64,000 nucleotides of DNA, taken from NCBI GenBank assembly GCA_051656785.1, contig JBOFJK010000006.1, positions 62,001 to 126,000 on the forward strand. The letters run 5' to 3'. Below are positions 57,513-64,000 of the stretch, one piece after another. How positions within the stretch are numbered: position 1 is the stretch's first letter; each line of letters begins with the position of its first letter. The notes under the pieces were generated by a model. The model saw nothing but the letters and a program-made list of their open reading frames with translations. It was not told the origin of the DNA and did no database searches. Made by a program: the position numbers and the translations under genes. Source of the stretch: UBA710 sp051656785 (lineage in GTDB: Bacteria > Bacillota_I > Bacilli_A > Mycoplasmatales > Metamycoplasmataceae).

Positions 57513-57518
57513 TATAAT
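57513..57518 (+). promoter_or_regulatory. -10 element of infC-rpmI-rplT
   Basis: TATAAT immediately after the folD stop, giving a leader of about 150 nt before infC. Confidence 0.5.
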
Positions 57519-57524
57519 ATATGT

Positions 57525-57676
57525 TATTATTAAAAGGCAATAGTATTTGTTGCAGAAAGTAGATTAATTTCTCACCTCATGATTTATATCTTAGGTTTAG
57601 CTATAACAATATTAAAATGAATAGTTATTAATGAAAAAATAAATTATTTTCAATACTTAATTTTAAGGAGTCAATC
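57525..57676 (+). promoter_or_regulatory. infC leader (possible autoregulatory RNA)
   Basis: About 150 nt of untranslated sequence. Small stems are visible: GCAA (57537-57540) with TTGC (57550-57553), and AGAAA (57554-57558) with TTTCT (57568-57572). Firmicutes have an L20-binding leader here; the order of genes and the length fit, but I could not confirm the conserved L20 fold. The AAGGAG of infC is at 57665-57670. Confidence 0.45.
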
Positions 57677-58303
57677 ATTATTGATACAATAGCATCCACC
57701 AATTCTAAAAAAAGGAAACCTGGACCTGAACATATTATCAATGAAAACATTTTATTTCCAAAACTTTTTATAATTGGAGTGAATGGTGAAAAAATAGGTG
57801 TTATGACAAGGCAAGAGGCTTTAGATAGTGCTCAAGAACAAAAATTAGATTTAGTTCTTATCTCCACAACACCTAAACCAATTGCAAGATTTATGGATTA
57901 TGGTCGCTTTAAATATGATCGTAAGAAAAAGAAAAAGGAAGAAAAACAAAAACAGTCTAGAATAGAAAATAGACAAATTCGTCTCACCCCCTTGATTGGT
58001 ATTAATGATTTAAAAACTAAGGCTAAAAAAGCTAGAGAATTCTTACTTGATGGAGACATTGTAAAAATTTCACTAAAATTTAGAGGAAGAGAATCTCAAA
58101 GGCCTGAACTTGGATATGCTGCATTGGATTCTTTCTATAAGGAGGTTGAAGACATCGCAATCATTACTAAAGAACCATTTTTAACTTCAGGAAGATTTTT
58201 AGATATGTTTCTACAACAAGATAAGAAAAAAGTTATTCAAATGAATAAAGAAAATAAGAACAAAAATAAGGAGATAGATAATAATGCCAAAAATGAAAAC
58301 TAA
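57677..58303 (+). CDS. infC: Translation initiation factor IF-3, AUU start
   Basis: 208 residues from the ATT at 57677. No ATG, GTG or TTG occurs in frame before the GTG at 57779, which would cut off the conserved N-terminal part 'HIINENILFPKLFIIGVNG'. The strong AAGGAG lies 6 bases from ATT 57677 (9 from a second ATT, 57680). An AUU start is the known hallmark of infC, used for feedback by IF-3. The C-terminal domain holds 'FRGRESQRPELGY'. A Lys/Asn-rich tail overlaps rpmI by 20 bases. Confidence 0.9.
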   Translation: MIDTIASTNSKKRKPGPEHIINENILFPKLFIIGVNGEKIGVMTRQEALDSAQEQKLDLVLISTTPKPIARFMDYGRFKYDRKKKKKEEKQKQSRIENRQIRLTPLIGINDLKTKAKKAREFLLDGDIVKISLKFRGRESQRPELGYAALDSFYKEVEDIAIITKEPFLTSGRFLDMFLQQDKKKVIQMNKENKNKNKEIDNNAKNEN

Positions 58304-58472
58304 AAGTGCTTTAACAAAAAGAGTGAAGGTTACTGGAACTGGTAAAGTTAAAAGAGGTCAAGCATATAGGTCTCACTTAGCACAAAATAAAACAACTAAA
58401 CAAAAAAGACAATCTCGTAAATCTGAAATGATGCATCCTTCTGATTTAAAAAGATTTAAAGGTTTATTTTAA
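58284..58472 (+). CDS. rpmI: 50S ribosomal protein L35
   Basis: 62 residues. 'MPKMKTKSALTKRVKVTGTG' and 'KVKRGQAYRSHLAQNKTTKQ' identify L35. AAGGAGAT lies ahead of the ATG within the end of infC. Confidence 0.94.
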   Translation: MPKMKTKSALTKRVKVTGTGKVKRGQAYRSHLAQNKTTKQKRQSRKSEMMHPSDLKRFKGLF

Positions 58473-58512
58473 AAATCTAAAAAATATATTAAAGAAAAAA
58501 TAGGAGAAATTT

Positions 58513-58872
58513 ATGAGAGTAAAAGGTGGAATAGTTACTAGAAGAAGACGTAAAAAGTGACTAAAGCTAGCAAAAGGATATTGGGGACACAAATCAATTG
58601 GATACAAAGTCGCCAAGCAACAAGTTGTTAAAGGTTGAGTTTATGCCTTTAGAGACAGAAAACAAGTTAAAAGAAATTTTAGAAAATTATGAATTGCACG
58701 TATTAATGCTGCAACTCGTCCAATGGGATTATCATATTCAAGATTTATTGATGGGTTAAAGGCAGCTAATATTGAAATTAATAGAAAAATGTTATCAGAG
58801 TTAGCGATAAATCATCCTGACATTTTTAAAAAGATTTTTGAAAAAGCGAAAACAGCTTTAAGCAAAAAATAA
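58513..58872 (+). CDS. rplT: 50S ribosomal protein L20
   Basis: 119 residues, ATG after AGGAGAAAT. 'MRVKGGIVTRRRRKKW' start, 'YAFRDRKQVKRNFRKLW' and 'GLSYSRFIDGLKAA' are typical; three TGA codons code for conserved Trp. Last gene of infC-rpmI-rplT, followed by a strong terminator. Confidence 0.95.
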
Positions 58873-58896
58873 TTAATTAATTAAACTATCTATATT

Positions 58897-58925
58897 ATCA
58901 ACAATGCATTTTGTTGATTTTTTTT
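58897..58925 (+). terminator. Terminator of infC-rpmI-rplT
   Basis: ATCAACAA-TGCATT-TTGTTGAT, an 8-bp perfect stem, followed by eight Ts. Confidence 0.88.
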
Positions 58926-58999
58926 ATTAATTTCCAATTAAGAACAAAAAAGTATTAGAATTAATAATAACAATCTTATTAATGAAAGGGATATTATCA

Positions 59000-60118
59000 A
59001 TGGCTAAAATTGTAGTTGGTTTAAGTGGTGGAGTTGATTCAGCAGTAACTGCTTATTTATTGAAAGAACGAGGTCATGAAGTGATTGGTATTTTTATGCG
59101 AAATTGGGATTCTTTTGCTAATAATGATACCTTAGGAAATATAGATATTGATAGCCCTATTTGCCCACAAGAATTAGATTTTCTAGATGCACAAGAGGCA
59201 GCTAGAATAATTGGTATTCCAATTCATAGAATTGATTTTGTTAAAGAGTATTGAAATTTAGTATTTGAAAATTTTATTAGTGAATATAAAAAGGGGAGAA
59301 CTCCTAACCCTGATATCTTATGTAATAAATTTATTAAGTTTGACAAATTATTAAATTATGCAATTAATGAACATGGTGCAGATTTTCTTGCGACTGGTCA
59401 TTATGCTATGACTAAGGCTGGCAATTTATATAGAGGAATTGATAAAATTAAAGATCAAAGTTACTTCTTATCACAACTTTCAAGAGAGCAATTATCAAAA
59501 ACAATCTTTCCCTTAAGTGAATTAACAAAAAAGGAAGTTCGTGAAATAGCATTAAAAGCAAAACTAAATGTTGCATCTAAAAAAGACTCAACAGGTATCT
59601 GTTTTATTGGTGAGAGGGATTTTGCAAATTTTTTAGAAAATTATATTCCTGCCATGAAGGGAGATATAGTTGACATCAATACAAATAAGATTATTGGAAA
59701 ACATAAAGGTGTTATTTACTACACAATTGGTCAAAGAAAAGGTCTAAATCTTGGAGGAATGAATGAACCTTATTTTGTTGTTTCAAAAAATATTGAAAAA
59801 AGAATTTTATATGTTGCCCCATCATCAAGTGAGGATTATCTTCTTTCCGATAAATTAATTGCCACTGATTTAAATATAATTAGTGATGAATTCGATTCTA
59901 AAGATCTAACAGCAAAGTTTAGATATCGTCAAGAAGATTCAAAAGTATCAGTTAAAATTAATAGATTATCTAATGAAATTACAGTATTTTATCCTGAAAA
60001 GCAACCTGCAATTACCCCTGGTCAGCAAATAGTTTTTTATGTTGGAAGAAAGTGTTTGGGTGGAGCAATTATTGATAAAGTGTTTCTTAAAAATAATGAA
60101 TTAAAAATTATTTCATAA
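59000..60118 (+). CDS. mnmA: tRNA 2-thiouridylase
   Basis: 372 residues; makes the s2U34 modification in tRNA Lys, Glu and Gln. PP-loop 'GLSGGVDSAVTAY', the catalytic Cys region 'NPDILCNKFIKF' and second Cys in 'STGICFIGERDF' are present, and 'YTIGQRKGLNLGG' is typical. The start at 59000 has AAAGGGA 9 bases upstream; the ATG 18 bases earlier lacks one. Its stop lies inside its terminator. Confidence 0.95.
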
Positions 60119-60136
60119 TTTTGTTATTTTTTTTTT
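60104..60136 (+). terminator. mnmA terminator
   Basis: AAAATTAT-TTC-ATAATTTT stem with a GTTA spacer and a run of ten Ts. Confidence 0.65.
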
Positions 60137-60144
60137 ATTTATTC

Positions 60145-60150
60145 TATAAT
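60145..60150 (+). promoter_or_regulatory. -10 element of the pst operon
   Basis: TATAAT 78 bases upstream of pstS. No PhoB-like direct repeats are seen around it. Confidence 0.5.
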
Positions 60151-60227
60151 AAGGGAGTAAATTTGAAAGTAAGAATTTATCAATACAATGAATAGGGATT
60201 TAAAAATACTAAGAATATAAGGGAAAT

Positions 60228-61331
60228 ATGAAAAAAATAAATTTCAAAATAGGAGCAATTTGAGTTTCTTTTCTTGGTGTCTCAACAACAATTATTTTAA
60301 CTTCTGGAATTTTATCAAATACACCACTTATCAATGCCGCGGGTTCATCAGCTGTTCAACCTCTGATGGCAGCATTTTCAAACAAATATACACCTGCAGA
60401 CTTAGTGACACAAGCGGGTGGTTCTGGTGCTGGGATTAGAGCTATTATTGATGGAACAAAACAAATTGGGATGGCTTCAAAAAATCCTGGCATTATTAAA
60501 AAATTAAATGAAGCAGAATGAAGTGAAGACCAAAGAAAATGAATCGAAAGAGATATTAAAACCATAACTATTGCTTGAGATGGGATGGGTCTTGTTTATA
60601 AACCGGCTTCTAATGATGTAAATGTTGATGTAAATGAAAATACAATCAAAAATATTTATACAGCTTTTTCAGGTCATCAAGAATTAACTTATGAAGATAT
60701 TGGTGTTGAAGGAGATAAAACAGTTATTTCTCCTTATGCAAGAAGTGGTGGAGCTGTTGTTTCAGGAACTGCTGATGCTTTTTATAAAGATTCAAACATA
60801 GAATATAAGGTGTCTGAAGATGAGAAAAAAGTTTTAGATGATTCTCTACTAAAAGGGAATTATGGTAAATTTACTAGAACAACTTCTGAATCAAATTCAC
60901 AAGCTTGATCATTTTTTAAAAATGAAAATAAAGTTGGTTCAATGGTTTATCTTTCGGCAGGATTTATCAATAATAATATAAAAGAAATTGAAAGAGAAGG
61001 TTTTAAAGTTGCTACCTATAAAGAAATAAAAGCAGATGTTGATAAAATTACTGTTGGTTACAACTGATACAGACCTTTAAATCTAATGATTTCAATAAAA
61101 GAATCAAAAGAACTAGATAATCTTAAAGAATTAATAGATTGAATTCTTGCTCCTGAAGAAGATGAACCAATTCCAGCTCAAATAATTTCAAAGGGTGGAT
61201 ATATTAAATTAAAAAAAGATCAAATTGAAGATTTAATGTGCATAGATAAAAAAATAGAAACATTTTGAATTGCTACTGATTGAGATATATTTAGATCCAA
61301 AAATACCCAAACAAAGGTGAACAATGAATAA
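60228..61331 (+). CDS. pstS: Phosphate ABC transporter, substrate-binding protein
   Basis: 367 residues, ATG after AAGGGAAA. An N-terminal hydrophobic helix without a lipobox Cys anchors or exports it. The phosphate-binding pattern is seen as 'GSSAVQPLMAAF' and 'QAGGSGAGIRAIIDGTKQIG', with 'SPYARSGGAVVSGTADAF' further on. Captures phosphate outside the cell and passes it to PstCA. Overlaps pstCA by 8 bases. Confidence 0.9.
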
Positions 61332-63318
61332 TAATTTTCAACTTGTCCAGAGAAAAAATAATACAAATCTATTTGTAAAATATTTATCAATGGGTTCTTC
61401 ATTATTATTAGGTGCAATTTTTGCAACACTTCTCGGATTTATATCATATATGGCAGTCAAAGGATTCAATGAATATGGATTTGACATTCTATTTAGTGCA
61501 AAGGCTGAAGATAACTCTTTTTGAATTCCATTTTCAGTTACAGTCTTAACATCATTAATTGCTATTATAGTAAGTGTACCAATTGGAATAAAGGTGGCTA
61601 TTTTTACTAAATATAGATTGCATAAGAGGTGAAGAAATAAAATAATTATTTTATTCCAAACTCTATCCGGAATACCATCAGTTATCTTTGGTTTATTTGC
61701 AGTAAATTCATTAGGACTATTGTTTAATTCATTATTCGGTTTCTCAAGTAATTCAATCTTTAATGCTTCAATAATGTTGGCTTTCATGATTATTCCGACA
61801 ATCATTGCCATGACTCTTGATTCATTAAATGCTATTGATGTCAATATTTTAAGTAATTCATTAGCTCTTGGAAATTCTAAAACAAGATCTATTTATAAGG
61901 TTTGTAAAAAGGCGGCAAGATCAGGAATTATAGTTGCAATAGTTGTTGCCATTTCTAGAGCAATAGGTGAATCAATGGCTGTTTCAATGATTTTACAATC
62001 ACAACCTAACAATGAATTATTCCAAAATGGTTTTTTTGAAGTGTTGAACTCTTCATCACAGTCCTTGGGTGCCTATATATCAGCAACAATGTTTGCAGAT
62101 TCTGATCCTGAAAAAATAAGGCCATTACTATATGCATTTGGGTTAATCATGTTATTCTTCTCAATGTTTCTTAATACAATTATCTTTATTATATCTAATT
62201 CTAAAAAAACATCAACTAATGCTATAATAATTAAAATTAGAAATGGTATTTTAAATATTGTAACTTTTATACCTCGAAATATTAAAATCTTTTTTGAAGG
62301 CCTTTCCTTCAAGAGTGAACACAAAATAAGTCATGAAGATTTGTCGGTAACAATGAATTATATTAAAGACAGAAATGAAAATTATAAATATGGTAATTTA
62401 TACCATTATTATAAAATTATTTTTGAATCAATATGTATTGTAATTTGTTTTACATTCCTTGTCTGAATTGTAGGAGATATTCTTATCAATGGATTGATTG
62501 CTACTTCAAAAAGTTCTTCATCTATTTGAGAATATTCAAAAAACACAGTTGGTCAGTCATTTTTAAATACTTTATTATTAATATTAGTTTGCTTAGTAGT
62601 TAGTTTCCCGATTGCATTATTTATAGCTATCTATTTAAATGAATATGCTAGAAAAGGTCCCTTTAAAAAGATGATAGTATTTTTACTGGATTCACTTTCT
62701 TCAACACCTTCCATTTTATTTGGTATGTTTGGATTACTATTCTTCATTCAGACATTTGGTTTAACAAATACTGGAACAACAGGTAACTCATTGATAGCAG
62801 GAGTTCTAACTGTTGTTATAGTTGTTATTCCAACCTTTATAAGATTACTAGAACAATCATTAATAAATATTCCTGATGAAATTAGAATGAATTCTTATTC
62901 ATTAGGCAATACAAAAAGTGAAACAATTAAAAAGTTAATTATTCCTATGGCATTAATAGCCATTACAGGTAACATTGTTTCAATCATTGGAAGAATTCTT
63001 TCAGAAACTGCCCCTCTTTATTTAACAGCAGGATTATCTTCTTCATCAGATATTGCATTGAATAGACCGGGTACCACTTTAACAACTCATATCTATGCAC
63101 AATTATTCTCAAACTCTGATGATTCAAAATGAATTCAATATGAAGCAGCACTTATTGCAATTCTACTAGTATTTTCATTAGTATTTATTGTTTATGTAAT
63201 ACTTCCAAATAGACATAAAATTAAACATTTTTTCCAAAGGTTAAAAAACCACCTAAAAAATGATTTAAGTGTAGACAGCAGTGCTGAAGAAAAAAATAAG
63301 AAAGAGGTCGTTCAATAA
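61324..63318 (+). CDS. pstCA: Phosphate ABC transporter permease, PstC-PstA fusion
   Basis: 664 residues. The N half (about 1-300) is a PstC-like permease ('FQTLSGIPSVIFGLFAV', 'SRAIGESMAVSMIL'); after a charged linker a PstA-like permease follows ('DSLSSTPSILFGMFG', 'GRILSETAPLYLTAGL'). Usually these are separate subunits; the fused form is also known in other mycoplasmas. The pstB ATG follows directly after the stop. Confidence 0.92.
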
Positions 63319-64000
63319 ATGAAATCAATTAATAAATTAAGTTTTTTTGATAAACTGAAAAAAAAGCAGCAAGGAGATACAGCAATTATTGAAGTTAAAG
63401 AAAATTTTTCAAAAGAAAATATTTTTGAAGTTAATGATTTTTCACTTTGATATAAAAATGGTGAAAAACAAGCATTATTTAATATAAGTGCAAATATAAA
63501 ATTAAATAAAATAACTTCTTTAATTGGTCCTTCAGGTTGTGGTAAATCAACATTTCTAAGAAGTTTAAATAGAATGAACGACCTCATTGAAGGTGTTTTG
63601 CATGAAGGTGAAATATTTTTTGATGGAACTAATATTAAATCCAAGAAAATTCCAATTACTACTTTGAGAACAAGAGTTGGAATGGTATTTCAAAAACCAA
63701 CACCCTTCCCTATTTCTATTTATGAAAATGTTGCTTATGGTCCAAAATCAAATGGCATTCATGATAAAAAAGTTTTAGATAAAATCGTTAGAGAATCATT
63801 AGAAGGTGCAGCCCTTTGAAAAGATGTTGAACATAATTTAAATGATTTAGGAACAGGTCTTTCAGGCGGTCAACAACAAAGACTTTGTATTGCTAGAGCT
63901 ATTGCTATGGAACCCGAAGTTTTATTGATGGATGAGCCCACTTCATCACTAGATCCTATTTCAACAATTAAAATTGAAGAGTTAATTCTTCAATTGAAGG
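63319..64000 (+). CDS. pstB: Phosphate ABC transporter ATP-binding protein (3' end outside window)
   Basis: First 227 residues. After an N-terminal extension of about 35 residues the ATPase core is typical: 'GPSGCGKSTFLRSLNRMND', 'VGMVFQKPTPFPISIYENVA', signature 'LSGGQQQRLCIARAIA', Walker B 'VLLMDEPTSSLDP'. Powers PstCA. Cut off by the right edge. Confidence 0.95.

Overview
The window is about 64 kb of a very AT-rich mollicute chromosome. UGA must be read as tryptophan (genetic code 4): nearly every long gene crosses in-frame TGA codons at conserved Trp positions (ssb, rplT, valS, thrS, opp and pst genes). Other mollicute marks are acylated surface lipoproteins with a VVSC-type lipobox, OppF with a huge insert, ThrRS without the TGS domain, a fused PstC-PstA permease and a lone EIIB-like protein. 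The gene set fits a Mycoplasma/Malacoplasma/Ureaplasma-type organism; I do not assign a species.

Layout. 0-5.5 kb: the 3' end of a surface repeat protein, a polytopic membrane protein and a 1071-residue secreted protein with C-terminal membrane segments. 5.5-13 kb: housekeeping block coaD, engB, rpsF-ssb-rpsR, gdpP, rplI-dnaB and a CNNM/CorC-type protein. 13-14.8 kb (minus): rsmE, rplM-rpsI, tRNA-Ile. 14.8-19 kb: a degenerate flavoprotein, a DUF2188-like protein, two small membrane proteins and a membrane-anchored protein with motifs resembling GT80 sialyltransferases. 19-20.6 kb (minus): gpmI. 20.7-24.1 kb: an alpha/beta hydrolase and two overlapping GT2 glycosyltransferases. 24.2-26.3 kb: pgk fused to a long proline-rich repeat tail. 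26.8-36.7 kb: an accessory region of seven lipoproteins, six of them small or multi-domain relatives, plus a flippase-like transporter. 37-44 kb: ABC-F ATPase, tdk, EIIB-like protein, trpS, thrS, DegV. 44-45 kb: ECF S component. 45-53.7 kb: oppABCDF. 54-57.5 kb: valS-folD. 57.5-58.9 kb: infC-rpmI-rplT. 59-60.1 kb: mnmA. 60.2 kb to the end: pstS-pstCA-pstB (cut by the window end).

How it fits together. Import systems (Opp peptides, Pst phosphate, an ECF vitamin carrier) and glycolysis (gpmI, pgk) sit between translation genes. Several ribosomal operons show apparent autoregulatory leaders: a hairpin that masks the rpsF Shine-Dalgarno, and an AUU start for infC. The more original content is the surface biology: a roughly 100-residue lipoprotein domain present in 1 to 7 copies per protein, the proline-rich PGK tail, the GT80-like protein and nearby GT2 enzymes, and the large protein at 2.3-5.5 kb. 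No CRISPR, rRNA, phage or insertion sequence was recognised.
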